Origin: Thermoplasmatales archaeon
Lineage (GTDB): Archaea > Thermoplasmatota > E2 > DHVEG-1
Direction: 5' to 3'
DNA length: 46,957 nt
Assembly (NCBI GenBank): GCA_030672305.1
Contig: DAOVGR010000075.1
Span: 1-46,957 of the forward strand
The notes under the pieces are model-generated. The model saw nothing but the letters and a program-made list of their open reading frames with translations, ran no database searches and was not told the origin of the DNA. Numbering within the stretch: position 1 is the first letter of the stretch; each line of letters starts with the position of its first letter. Below are positions 16,517-25,193 of the stretch, in pieces. Both the position numbers and the translations under genes were made by a program.

Positions 16517-17377
16517 ATGTCTGAAGGACCTTATTTTTATAGTTTTTTGGCAAACGTTGATTCAAATATTTTGAATTTAAAATTGGATTATGGCTTTAAA
16601 GTTGAAGAGATATCTGTTGCGGAATACCAAAAATTTATCAGCAAATTTGTTGGAACTCTTGATAACAAACTCGGCTTATTAAGTAATGTTCTTTATCCAA
16701 AGCATAGTATTGTACAAAAGGGTAAAATATATTATATAAAGGGCTTAACTGAGATTCTGAAGGAGGAGGATGCGCGTTATATTATTAATCTAATAGCAAA
16801 ATTAAGATTATTTAAAGAAGGATTTATTACCATTCCAGTAAACATTGGATATGGGTATATTTCAGACGGAAAATTAACAAAAGCAGATAATATTCTAATT
16901 CGCATTGGATTAAGTGTAACTGAAAATAAATACTATATATCTAAAGAAGAGGTAGATATATTAAACAAATTTATACATGAAATTGAATTACCTTTTAAGG
17001 AGAAATATCTACAGTTGGCTTTAGATAATCTTCAGGAATCAATTATTCCAAAGAAACAAGAATTATTATTTTTATATTCAATGATTGGATTCGAAGCTCT
17101 TTTCAATAAAGGTAAGGACCAAATCACTCATACTATATCAAGGCATACTGCTATTATCACTGGTAAACGTCCAGGAAAATTTCATAAAATCTATAAGGAA
17201 ATGAAATCATATTATGATATACGGTCAAAACTTGTTCATGGTATCTCTAATACCAAAATAAATAATGAGGTTATTTTAAGACTTCGTTATTTACTTAGGG
17301 AATGCATTAAAGAGATTTATAAACTTAACTTAAATAAAGATGATTTGTTTGAATATCTTAATGAAAAAGGTTTTTAA
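16517..17377 (+). CDS. Apea-like HEPN domain protein (candidate defence RNase)
   Basis: 286 residues. The C-terminal 110 residues (LLFLYSMIGFEALFNKG..., YYDIRSKLVHG) match the Apea-like HEPN pattern: a helix ending FEALF, then D-x-RSK-x-VHG. Arg236 and His241 form the R-x4-H motif expected of HEPN RNases. The N-terminal half is of mixed alpha/beta character and unrecognised. HEPN proteins of this group are often found in defence loci, where they cleave RNA after infection. The gene starts only ten bases after the surface-protein stop and has GAGGAT before the ATG, so it could be read through from that gene. Confidence 0.7.
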   Translation: MSEGPYFYSFLANVDSNILNLKLDYGFKVEEISVAEYQKFISKFVGTLDNKLGLLSNVLYPKHSIVQKGKIYYIKGLTEILKEEDARYIINLIAKLRLFKEGFITIPVNIGYGYISDGKLTKADNILIRIGLSVTENKYYISKEEVDILNKFIHEIELPFKEKYLQLALDNLQESIIPKKQELLFLYSMIGFEALFNKGKDQITHTISRHTAIITGKRPGKFHKIYKEMKSYYDIRSKLVHGISNTKINNEVILRLRYLLRECIKEIYKLNLNKDDLFEYLNEKGF

Positions 17378-17474
17378 ATTTCTGTTAATAAATTATTTAA
17401 GTATTAATTGAAGAAAAATTAAAAGTATACTTAATTAAAAAGAAATAATTGTACCTCGTGGGGAGGAATAAACA

Positions 17475-17768
17475 ATGAAAACATTACAATGTGAATTTCT
17501 AAATAAAGTACGAGAGATAACCGAGCTATCAAATAAAATAAATAAGAGTGATAACCGCAAGATACTTGAAATGATGAAAGAGCATGTTGTGGAAATAGAA
17601 GAACGATACAACAATAACGATGAGCACTGGACTATTGAGACTGCTGATTTAATCGTGCTGTGCTATGAACTTTTATTGCTAGAAAATAAAGATATTGATG
17701 ATGTGTTTAATAGATGTCTTCCAAGATTTGATGTTAAGTTGAAGAGGTTGGCTAAAGATGTCAATTGA
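17475..17768 (+). CDS. Small helical protein, possibly MazG-like
   Basis: 97 residues, GGGGAGG well placed before ATG 17475. It is all-helical, with EIEERY followed by IETADLIVLCYELLL and DIDDVFNRCLPRF. The ExxE ... ExxD spacing recalls all-alpha NTP pyrophosphatases of the MazG type, but the full metal-binding set is not clear, so this is tentative. It overlaps the start of the nuclease gene by 11 bases and is surely co-translated with it. A role as small partner or regulator of the nuclease is equally possible. Confidence 0.6.
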   Translation: MKTLQCEFLNKVREITELSNKINKSDNRKILEMMKEHVVEIEERYNNNDEHWTIETADLIVLCYELLLLENKDIDDVFNRCLPRFDVKLKRLAKDVN

Positions 17769-18726
17769 AGAAGAAAATAAAAAACAAGATAGGAATAATT
17801 ATAATGAGTACAGAAATAGTCTAATTAGAAGATATTGGAGTTATCAAAAAAAATTCTTTCCAAACAATATGGAATTATTTGACCGTTCTTATGTAACAGA
17901 TAACCGCCCACCAGTCTTTTTAAAGGAAAAGGCAGAAAATAATGTAATTTTAAATCCAGATGCTACTAAAGATGAAAAATTCAAACTGTATAATCTAACG
18001 AAGATAAGACACAGATTATTTAAAAGTATGAATAGCTCTCAAGCTTTAGCTCTAAGTATTATGGGAAATTTAGCCATTTATAATCATTTGGAGCTCTTAA
18101 AAGATATAACTGATGATTCAGGTACCTTTCTTTTTGATAGAGCTAAGGTTTCATTCGAGAATTTTTTTATAGAATATAATGTTAAACATCTTAACGAACG
18201 TCATTCTACAAGTATAGATGCTTTCTTTGATGGTAAATATCAGATTGCTATAGAATGTAAATTTACTGAAGAAAAAGTAGGAGTTTGCTCTCGCCCAAGA
18301 TATGACATATGTGATGGAACATACACTCATCAGCTAGGAAGAAGCAAAAGATGTCCATTAACTGAAAAAAATGTAAAGTATTGGAATAATATACCAAAAT
18401 TATTCAATTGGCAAAATGACACTGATATTATCCCGTGTCCTCTTTATAAGAATTACCAATTAATAAGAAACATTTTAGCGGCTTGTGTGCGCAATGATGA
18501 TAATGTAAAACCAAAGAATGGTCATTCTGTATTAATCTATGATGAACGAAATCCATCTTTTCATAAGGGTGGTAAAATATTCAATGCAATTGAAGAAACA
18601 CGACAATCCTTGAAATATCCTAATTTGCTTAGAACTTGTAGTTGGCAAAGGATAACTGAAGCATTAAGAGATAGGGATATTCTAACTTGGTTAACAGAGC
18701 ATTTAGAATTAAAATATGGATTATAA
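17758..18726 (+). CDS. PD-(D/E)XK nuclease, PGN_0703-like putative restriction endonuclease
   Basis: 322 residues. The core motif is STSIDAFFDG (Asp154) followed by QIAIECKFTE (Glu166-x-Lys168), the catalytic signature of PD-(D/E)XK nucleases. Flanking features fit the PGN_0703 restriction-endonuclease-like family: MNSSQALALSIMGNL before the core, a Cys-containing insertion (VCSRPRYDICDG), and YQLIRNILAACV after it. It would cut DNA; no methylase partner is visible, so it might act as a stand-alone or modification-dependent enzyme. It is coupled to the small gene upstream and near a HEPN gene and another nuclease-like gene. Confidence 0.7.
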   Translation: MSIEEENKKQDRNNYNEYRNSLIRRYWSYQKKFFPNNMELFDRSYVTDNRPPVFLKEKAENNVILNPDATKDEKFKLYNLTKIRHRLFKSMNSSQALALSIMGNLAIYNHLELLKDITDDSGTFLFDRAKVSFENFFIEYNVKHLNERHSTSIDAFFDGKYQIAIECKFTEEKVGVCSRPRYDICDGTYTHQLGRSKRCPLTEKNVKYWNNIPKLFNWQNDTDIIPCPLYKNYQLIRNILAACVRNDDNVKPKNGHSVLIYDERNPSFHKGGKIFNAIEETRQSLKYPNLLRTCSWQRITEALRDRDILTWLTEHLELKYGL

Positions 18727-18857
18727 CTTATGTAATTTGAAAGAGACGATTTATATCAATGAAATATATGCCTCCTATAAATCTGTGATATCTAGTAACT
18801 AAAGGATTAGTTTTTTAGAGAAAAAAAGTATTATAAATTGTTGGTAGGAGAAGTAAA

Positions 18858-19400
18858 ATGAAAAGAGAAGAATATACTGAATTTAAAGAAATGTTAATTC
18901 TTTTAAAAAAAACAGTTAAAAAAATGGAAAAATTAGAAGTATCACATGGTAATATTCGTGGAAAATATGCTGAAATTCATGTGGCATACAAGTTAAGAAA
19001 ATATATCTCCCAGATTGATCAAGAAAGGGATATAAAAAGTGCAGATATTTATTTATTGAAATTGGGTAAAAGGGTTGAAGTTAAATCTAGCATCTTTAAA
19101 GGAGATTATTGGGCATGGTCCTTTGGTTTTAAACAGCTTACAAATAATAAATTTGATTATTGCGTTTTAATCGGATTTAATAATAATGGAGCCATTGGTA
19201 AAACATTTGTTTTAACCTTTGATGAACTTAAAATTCATCCTTTAAAACGAGAAGAGTCACTTGTTGGAACTAATACGTATATTATGTATTCTACAGCTTA
19301 TAAAAAATCAAATGAATATAAGACTAGAGAATCAAAAGTTGAGTTGGATCTTAATCTAAATCCTAAAAAATATGAGGATAGGTGGGATAAAATCAAATAG
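18858..19400 (+). CDS. PD-(D/E)XK nuclease-like protein
   Basis: 180 residues. After a helical start comes KYAEIHVAYKL (Glu39), then KSADIYLLKLGKRVEVKSS with Asp63 and Glu74-Val-Lys76, the layout of a restriction-type nuclease fold. WAWSFGFKQLTNNKFDYCVL follows, as in several small endonuclease-like families. GGTAGGAG precedes the ATG, and TATTATAAATTG near 18830 is a likely TATA box, so it has its own promoter. The function is inferred from the active-site motif and from the neighbouring nuclease and HEPN genes. Confidence 0.65.
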   Translation: MKREEYTEFKEMLILLKKTVKKMEKLEVSHGNIRGKYAEIHVAYKLRKYISQIDQERDIKSADIYLLKLGKRVEVKSSIFKGDYWAWSFGFKQLTNNKFDYCVLIGFNNNGAIGKTFVLTFDELKIHPLKREESLVGTNTYIMYSTAYKKSNEYKTRESKVELDLNLNPKKYEDRWDKIK

Positions 19401-19410
19401 GAATAGATCT

Positions 19411-19590
19411 TCATTTTCTTTTTTCCTTTACATTATAAATTCCTTTATCCTTATAATTTTTAATGATCCGCTCTTCAAGTTCTAAACGACCCAGAGTTAC
19501 TACTAAAAAAGATAACTTAAGGTTTTTACGAAAATAATTTTTAACTGTATACAATAATATTTTTATTATAACATTTTGTGATAAATCCAC
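19411..19590 (-). CDS. Small hypothetical protein or gene remnant
   Basis: A 59-residue frame from GTG 19590 to TGA 19411. Its C-terminal half (FLVVTLGRLELEERIIKNY, then KGIYNVKEKRK) looks like real coding sequence; the first half is less convincing. No ribosome binding site is clear. It may be the 3' remnant of a gene lost from this locus. It is divergent to the 19621 gene. Confidence 0.35.
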   Translation of the reverse strand: MDLSQNVIIKILLYTVKNYFRKNLKLSFLVVTLGRLELEERIIKNYKDKGIYNVKEKRK

Positions 19591-19620
19591 ATAATTCTTT
19601 TAAATACCCTATATTCATGT

Positions 19621-20109
19621 ATGATATGGAGTGGAATAGAAATAAAAAAAGATAATTTGATTAGTGTAATTAATAATTCAATTCAAAATTTTGGAATGAT
19701 TAAAAACTGTGAAGAATATGTTTCTCAGTGTAAATGTAAATGTTGTAAATTTGATAATAATTATATTGTTCTATACCCAGGGGAGTATGAAGAAACGAGA
19801 TTAAACAAAAATCATATCAAAATCATCGATGACAATTATTATAATGGAAAAAAAGCTATTTGTTTAAGACCATGCAAAGAAGATGAATTTAAACCATTAG
19901 ACTGTAGAGGTTACCCATATTTTCCAAAAATAGATGAATCAGACAATCTAATAATATTAAAAGGATCAAAATGTCCCTTAAAAGACGAAGAATTAGCTAA
20001 CCACAAGAAAAGATTTTTCGAAATTTGGGATTTTTTTATTAAAAACAAAACAATATTTGAATGGCTTAAAAAAATAGAATTAATTGGTTATGAAGAAATC
20101 AACTTATAA
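19621..20109 (+). CDS. YkgJ-like cysteine-cluster protein
   Basis: 162 residues. QCKCKCCKFD (Cys37, 39, 41, 42), then CLRPC, LDCRGYPYFP and GSKCPL match the YkgJ-type metal-chelating pattern, in which the cysteines bind iron-sulfur or zinc. Such proteins often accompany methyltransferases or radical enzymes; the exact role is unknown. TTTTAAATACC ends about 15-25 bases before the ATG, so the message is probably leaderless (ATG at 19617 is out of frame). It is the first gene of a four-gene same-strand group. Confidence 0.7.
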   Translation: MIWSGIEIKKDNLISVINNSIQNFGMIKNCEEYVSQCKCKCCKFDNNYIVLYPGEYEETRLNKNHIKIIDDNYYNGKKAICLRPCKEDEFKPLDCRGYPYFPKIDESDNLIILKGSKCPLKDEELANHKKRFFEIWDFFIKNKTIFEWLKKIELIGYEEINL

Positions 20110-20135
20110 AAAAAATAGATTAGAACCAGATTCAG

Positions 20136-21536
20136 TTGAACGAGGTAATCAAAATTATTGAAAAATTTGCACCCTATATAAAAAAGAAATTAGAAGAAAA
20201 ATCAGATAGACCTACAGATAGATATAAACTAGTTTTAAGAAAATTTTCTCAAAATTTTTTAGAAAAATATGAATTATTTAAACTAAAAAAAATAATAAAA
20301 TATTCTTATAATAATTCACCATTTTATCATAAGCTTTTCAAACAAAACAGTCTTAAACCTAGTGATATAAAATCATTTTCAGATATGATAAAAATTCCTT
20401 ATACACAACCTGAAGATTTACAAAATAATCCAAAATCCTTTTTCTCAGTACCAGAAAATAAATTTGTAAATGTTTTAACTACTGCAGGTTCAACTGGAAA
20501 GCCAAAAAAAGCATATTTTACAAAGGAAGATAACGATAAAATTGTAAAATCTATAGCTCTTGGAGGAAAGCTTTTATATGGAATAAGCCAAAAAGATGTA
20601 ATACGATTTACTTTTGAAGTTGGATATGGAACTGAAATTTGGGGAACTAGATATTATTTTGATAAAGCTTATGGTGAAATTATTGGCGCCCTAATGTTAT
20701 CAACTGGACGGTTATCAATCAAAGATGAATTAGCAATTATAAAAGAATATAATCCCAATATTTTTGGAGATGTTACATCACGTATAAGTTATTTAACAAA
20801 CGAGATGAAAAAAATATGTGATTTACCATCTCTTGGCATTCAAACGATATTTATAGGTGCAGAACCAACTCCAAATACATTAAGAAAAAATATTGAAAAA
20901 GCATGGAATGCCAATGCTGTTATTGGATATGGAATCAATGAAGTTGGACCTTTAATCGCAGGTGAATGTGATAATAAGTGTGGTATGCATTTAAATGAGA
21001 TTAATTATCTTTTGGAGGTAGTAGATCCAGAAAATGGCGAACATCTTGAAGATGGTGAGGTAGGTGAATTTATTTATACAACTTTAGATAGAAAAGGAAT
21101 GCCTTTGATTAGGTATAATTCTCATGATTTAGGCAGGATAATTTCTGAGGTTTGTATATGTGGTTTACCTCTTAAAAGAATTGAAATATATGGAAGGACA
21201 GATGATTTAGTACCAATTGGAGCTGGTGATAATCTTTTTACAAGAAAGTTTGATGATATTCTTTTTAGTGTACCTGAAATCGTTGATTATCAGATAGTTT
21301 TTGATAGAAAAGATGGTATAGATCAGATTTCTATTATTGCAGAAAGCCAAAAAATAAATAAGATAATTCAAGGAGAAATAATAAATAAAATTATTAAAAT
21401 TTCAAAGATTGAAAATGGTATTAATGTTTCAAAAACAATAGCAAAGCCTATTGTAAAATTGGTAAAACCAAACAGTTTGGAAAGAGATTCGATTAAGATA
21501 AAAAGAGTGATAGACAATAGAGGTTTATATGAATAG
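20136..21536 (+). CDS. PaaK-like adenylate-forming enzyme
   Basis: 466 residues, TTG start. Residues about 60-90 (YNNSPFYHKLFKQNSLKPSD) are the usual N-terminal segment of phenylacetate-CoA-ligase-like enzymes. TTAGSTGKPKKAYFTK (115-130) is the nucleotide-binding P-loop, GYGINEVGP lies in the substrate region, and GEVGEFIYTTL with MPLIRYNSHDLGRI is the conserved A8 region. CGLPLKRIEIYGRTDDLV follows before a shortened C-terminal lid. The enzyme should activate a carboxylic acid as adenylate, giving a CoA thioester or an amide. The substrate is unknown. It lies 26 bases after the YkgJ-like gene and 8 before the radical SAM gene, so these form one operon. Confidence 0.82.
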   Translation: MNEVIKIIEKFAPYIKKKLEEKSDRPTDRYKLVLRKFSQNFLEKYELFKLKKIIKYSYNNSPFYHKLFKQNSLKPSDIKSFSDMIKIPYTQPEDLQNNPKSFFSVPENKFVNVLTTAGSTGKPKKAYFTKEDNDKIVKSIALGGKLLYGISQKDVIRFTFEVGYGTEIWGTRYYFDKAYGEIIGALMLSTGRLSIKDELAIIKEYNPNIFGDVTSRISYLTNEMKKICDLPSLGIQTIFIGAEPTPNTLRKNIEKAWNANAVIGYGINEVGPLIAGECDNKCGMHLNEINYLLEVVDPENGEHLEDGEVGEFIYTTLDRKGMPLIRYNSHDLGRIISEVCICGLPLKRIEIYGRTDDLVPIGAGDNLFTRKFDDILFSVPEIVDYQIVFDRKDGIDQISIIAESQKINKIIQGEIINKIIKISKIENGINVSKTIAKPIVKLVKPNSLERDSIKIKRVIDNRGLYE

Positions 21537-21547
21537 ATGGTGATTTG

Positions 21548-22873
21548 ATGAAAATATTATTGATATCACCACAATTTCGAAAAAAAGGTTTTGGTAGCGA
21601 ATCAAAATTCACATCAATGCCTGTTTATAAATTATTATTCAATTCATTTTTTAAACCCAATTTAACGCTTTTGACTCTAGCCATGTTGACACCAGAAGAA
21701 CATACTGTCGAAATCATCGATGATACTGTTCAACCTATTCAATTTGATAGAGGTTATGATCTTGTTGGTATTACAGTTATGACTCCTGCTACAAATCGAG
21801 CTTATGAAATTTCAGATGAATTTAGACAGAGGAATAAAACTGTTGTTTTAGGAGGTTGGCATGCATCTGCTCTACCAGAAGAAGCAAAACAACATGCGGA
21901 TAGTGTGGTGATTGGTGAAGCTGAGAATTTATGGCCATCATTATTGCAAGATTTTTCAAAAGGAGATCTTAAACCTTTTTATAAACAGATGAAAAGAGTT
22001 GATCTGAAAGTGATACCACCTATAACAAGGGTTCGAAGATTGAACAAATATGGATCATTTCCTGATGGAATTGAAGCCACAAGGGGATGTCCAATTGGGT
22101 GTAAATTTTGTAGTGCTACTAATAAACCATTTTATCGAGAATTTCGTAAAAAACCAATTCAAAATGTCATTGAAGAAATAGGTTATCTTCAAAAGAAAAT
22201 ATTTGTTTTCATAGATAATTCTTTGACATTTGATCCAAACTATGCTAAACAACTTTTTAAAGAAATGAAAGGGAAAAATAAAAAATTTTATGCTTTAGGA
22301 AATATCAGTATGTTTGAACGTGATGATGAGTTGTTGAAACTTGCAGCTGAAGCAGGGCTTATGGAAATTAAAATTGGTTTAGAATCGCCAAATCAAGCTG
22401 CTATTGATAGTGTTAGTAAATGGACTAATAAGGTTAAGAATTATGCCTCTGTAATCAAAAAAATTCATGATTATGGTATTAGTGTATTAGGTTATTTTAT
22501 GTTTGGGCTTGATGTAGATACTAAAGATATTTTTGATGAAACATTAGATTTTGTACAAACAATTGAACTCGATTTAGCTAATTTTATGATTTTGACACCT
22601 TATCCTGGTACTCCAATATATGACCAATTTGAAAAGGAGGATAGAATTCTTACTAAAGATTGGTCAAAATATGATTTAGATCATGTAGTTTTTCAACCAA
22701 AAAATATGTCTCCAGAAGAATTACTATCTGGAACTAAAAGGATTGCTAAAGAGTATTATTCATCAATAAATAATATAAAACGGATTTTAAGAAGTACTAA
22801 AATGGGTTTTTATCCCTTTTTATCTACATCAGTCTTGAGTTATATCACTCGTCGATGGGCAAAACAGTTTTAA
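21548..22873 (+). CDS. B12-binding-domain radical SAM enzyme
   Basis: 441 residues from ATG 21548 (TTG 21545 is in frame; GGTGAT is the weak ribosome site). The N-terminal third is a Rossmann-like cobalamin-binding domain (KILLISPQF, YDLVGITVMTP, VVLGGWHASALPEEA, VVIGEAENLW). Cys181, 185 and 188 in ATRGCPIGCKFC bind the [4Fe-4S] cluster. FIDNSLTFDPNY, IKIGLESPNQ and GYFMFGLDVDT are typical of the SAM barrel. The DxHxxG cobalamin-ligating motif is not visible, as in many family members. Likely chemistry is methylation or rearrangement of an unactivated carbon on a product made with the neighbouring adenylating enzyme. Confidence 0.85.
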   Translation: MKILLISPQFRKKGFGSESKFTSMPVYKLLFNSFFKPNLTLLTLAMLTPEEHTVEIIDDTVQPIQFDRGYDLVGITVMTPATNRAYEISDEFRQRNKTVVLGGWHASALPEEAKQHADSVVIGEAENLWPSLLQDFSKGDLKPFYKQMKRVDLKVIPPITRVRRLNKYGSFPDGIEATRGCPIGCKFCSATNKPFYREFRKKPIQNVIEEIGYLQKKIFVFIDNSLTFDPNYAKQLFKEMKGKNKKFYALGNISMFERDDELLKLAAEAGLMEIKIGLESPNQAAIDSVSKWTNKVKNYASVIKKIHDYGISVLGYFMFGLDVDTKDIFDETLDFVQTIELDLANFMILTPYPGTPIYDQFEKEDRILTKDWSKYDLDHVVFQPKNMSPEELLSGTKRIAKEYYSSINNIKRILRSTKMGFYPFLSTSVLSYITRRWAKQF

Positions 22874-23040
22874 ATGCTTCGAATAATGGATATGACTAAT
22901 TAGGCAAATCTAATTGGGATTTACATGTAAAAAGAAGTTATTATCTACAGATGAATCACATGGATGATTTATCAAAACAATGAAAGCGCTTTCTTGATAT
23001 AGGGGGCATCACGTTATTTAGAATGGAGAGAGAATTATAC

Positions 23041-24075
23041 ATGAAAAGATGTAGAACTTGCCTACTTCCTGAAAAGTTTCCCAATGTTAAACTTGATGAT
23101 AATAGAATTTGTAATTTCTGCTTACAAGGAGATTATGTTAGTGGTTCAGGGATTCCTAAAAAAAGAAGTTCAATGGCCAAAAAAGAGGAAATGAAGAAAG
23201 ATTTTGAAAATTTTGTAGAAAAATGTAGAGGGCTGGCTGAATATGATTGTGTACTTCTTTTTAGCGGAGGAAAGGATAGTACCTATTTACTTTACCTCTT
23301 AAAACATCATTATAAATTAAATGTTTTGGCTTTAACCGTTGATAACGGATTGTTAAACCCTCTTGCAAGGCAAAATATTGAAAGAGTTGTAAAAAAACTC
23401 AACGTTGAACACTTATTTTTTACTCAAGGATATGATTTCTTTAGAAAACTGTACCGTTATTATCTTACTCATCCCGGGAAAAGAACTTTTTGTGATAAAA
23501 TATGTGAAGTGTGCAGCAGTGCCATTCATAGTATCGGATTGAATGTAGCTGTGAAAAAGAAAATACCTTTTGTTGCATTGGGTTACACTCCTGATCAAAT
23601 TGATAACCATTTTTTTGAGATTCCAAAACAAAAGATTTCCCAAAGTTGGATACCAAAGGAATTTTTTAACGAATATTTTAGTGATGATGATCGGAGCTAT
23701 TTCTGGAGTCCAAAGAAAATAGATAATTTTCCTCGTTTTTTTCTACCGTTTCATGTTATAGAATACCCTAGTGTTGAAGTAATAATTAAAAAAGTTTCAA
23801 AGCTTGGCTTGCTCAGTAAAAGAAAAGCTAGTCCGGGAGGTACAAACTGTCATTTACTGTGGCTGTTGATGTACCTTGATATTAAAAAATCAGGTTACAA
23901 TCCCTTTGTTAAAAGTGTAAGTAATCTGCTAAGAGATAATAAGATTGATAGTAGAAGAATGTTATTTAAGTTTTTTATGGGAAATTGGCTGTTAAAGGCA
24001 GGGGTTGTCAAACGAAAATCGATAAAGAAGTCCTTGGATCACCTTAATCTCTCAAAAAAAGACATTTTCTTTTAA
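23041..24075 (+). CDS. PP-loop (N-type ATP pyrophosphatase) enzyme, N-acetyl sugar amidotransferase-like
   Basis: 344 residues from ATG 23041, preceded by GGAGAGAG (ATG 23023 is in frame but overlaps that site). The start is CRTCLLPEKFPNVKLD with a second pair NRICNFC, four cysteines that form a zinc site as in WbpG-like N-acetyl sugar amidotransferases. LLFSGGKDSTYLLYLL is the PP-loop that binds ATP. FCDKICEVCSSAIH adds three more cysteines. It should adenylate a carbonyl or carboxylate and transfer ammonia or sulfur. Being in the same group as an adenylating and a radical SAM enzyme it may modify a sugar, cofactor or natural product. The assignment to the amidotransferase subfamily is tentative. 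Confidence 0.75.
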   Translation: MKRCRTCLLPEKFPNVKLDDNRICNFCLQGDYVSGSGIPKKRSSMAKKEEMKKDFENFVEKCRGLAEYDCVLLFSGGKDSTYLLYLLKHHYKLNVLALTVDNGLLNPLARQNIERVVKKLNVEHLFFTQGYDFFRKLYRYYLTHPGKRTFCDKICEVCSSAIHSIGLNVAVKKKIPFVALGYTPDQIDNHFFEIPKQKISQSWIPKEFFNEYFSDDDRSYFWSPKKIDNFPRFFLPFHVIEYPSVEVIIKKVSKLGLLSKRKASPGGTNCHLLWLLMYLDIKKSGYNPFVKSVSNLLRDNKIDSRRMLFKFFMGNWLLKAGVVKRKSIKKSLDHLNLSKKDIFF

Positions 24076-24124
24076 ATCAAATATCTAATAGTTACTTATG
24101 TGCAATTTAACGATTAGATGATAT

Positions 24125-24235
24125 ATGACTAGATATTGCTCTATCTGTGGTGAGTAACATACAGATGATGAGATGATTGGGGAAATGTGTGTATCTTATG
24201 CAGGAATAATGCAAGATCAAGATTTTGAGTGTTGA
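24125..24235 (+). pseudogene. Zinc-ribbon mini-protein interrupted by a stop codon
   Basis: ATG 24125 reads MTRYCSICGE, then an in-frame TAA at 24155-24157, then HTDDEMIGEMCVSYAGIMQD... to TGA at 24235. Without the stop it would be a 36-residue protein of the CxxC ... C type seen in many archaea. The second CxxC is also damaged (CVSY). It is either a decayed gene or, less likely, a read-through case. Confidence 0.5.
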
Positions 24236-24277
24236 AATCAGTATAAGTTAAAATTATAGGTTTTCTACTGTTGGTTA

Positions 24278-24294
24278 TGTAACATTTAAATATC
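24278..24294 (+). promoter_or_regulatory. Shared-type BRE/TATA promoter of the 24332 gene
   Basis: TGTAACATTTAAATATC, with CAGATGATAAT and GAGGGAGG downstream exactly as before the 9758 gene, although the proteins differ. Confidence 0.8.
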
Positions 24295-24331
24295 CAGTAT
24301 CAGATGATAATATTGAGGGAGGCAAGAATAT

Positions 24332-25171
24332 TTGGATAAAAACCCTGTATTGTTGTATAAAACATTAGTAGTTGGAGTTATTATTTTTTTCCTCATTGGT
24401 GTTGCTGTTCAACCAGGTATAGCAACTGTTCAACCAGAAGATATTGATGTAGAATATTTTGAGGTTACAACAGAGTTTATAGGATTGGGGAAGAAGCATA
24501 CCACACAACTCATAAAAGAAGAGATAAGGGAGTTAGATGCTTTATTTGACTCTATTGGTGATAGTTTAAACAAGTCAGAATCAATAGAGGAAACTGTTGA
24601 AATATTTAAAGTGGCAGTATTGAATTTGGATAGTTTTGGATTATTAGGAGAAGTTGGCATTAAGGAAACAGAAAGATTAGTAACTAATTCTTATCAAAGA
24701 ACTATATTGATGAAAACACTTGAAAGATTATATAATAGAAAAAAGGGAACTTTAGGTGAAGATGAAAATAGATATTGTTTAATTGTAGGGAAAATAACTG
24801 GGGCGCTATTTATCAGTCTCTCTGTTATTTTATTAGTTGTTAAAATTATGGAATATATTTTGGAGCACGGTGGTTATGGTGGTTATGGATTGGGTATTTT
24901 GTTTGTGATGATGATACTTATACCTTCTAGATTAATTCCATTTTGTTTAGGACGTTTTATTGCGTTAGAGGATTGGGCAAAGGGAAAGATTATAACTTTT
25001 GGTTTAAATGGACTTAAATATTGGAATGGTAAACTAAAAGGAAAATTGAAATGGGATAGTTTTGGAGACATTGGAGTACTTGGATTCACAGGTTTAAAGA
25101 TTGAGATTCTAACTGCGCCAGAACAATATTTTTTTGGTTATGCTGCTCAAGTTCATATAGATGATTCATAG
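24332..25171 (+). CDS. Exported membrane-associated protein of the surface family
   Basis: 279 residues from TTG 24332 with GAGGGAGG about ten bases upstream. Signal peptide LYKTLVVGVIIFFLIGVAVQ, almost that of the 6858 protein, with the junction QPGIATVQPE seen again in the 1123 protein. A helical segment of about 100 residues (KEEIRELDALFDSIGDSLN) is followed by two membrane helices (GALFISLSVILLVVKIMEYI and YGLGILFVMMILIPSRL), then a beta-rich end (FGDIGVLGFTGLKIEIL, YFFGYAAQVHI). No family recognised. The final G-F-x-G-L ... F-x-G pattern recurs in the 25194 protein, which follows 22 bases later, so the two probably form an operon. Confidence 0.75.
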   Translation: MDKNPVLLYKTLVVGVIIFFLIGVAVQPGIATVQPEDIDVEYFEVTTEFIGLGKKHTTQLIKEEIRELDALFDSIGDSLNKSESIEETVEIFKVAVLNLDSFGLLGEVGIKETERLVTNSYQRTILMKTLERLYNRKKGTLGEDENRYCLIVGKITGALFISLSVILLVVKIMEYILEHGGYGGYGLGILFVMMILIPSRLIPFCLGRFIALEDWAKGKIITFGLNGLKYWNGKLKGKLKWDSFGDIGVLGFTGLKIEILTAPEQYFFGYAAQVHIDDS

Positions 25172-25193
25172 ATGGAAATTAGAGTGAATAAAT

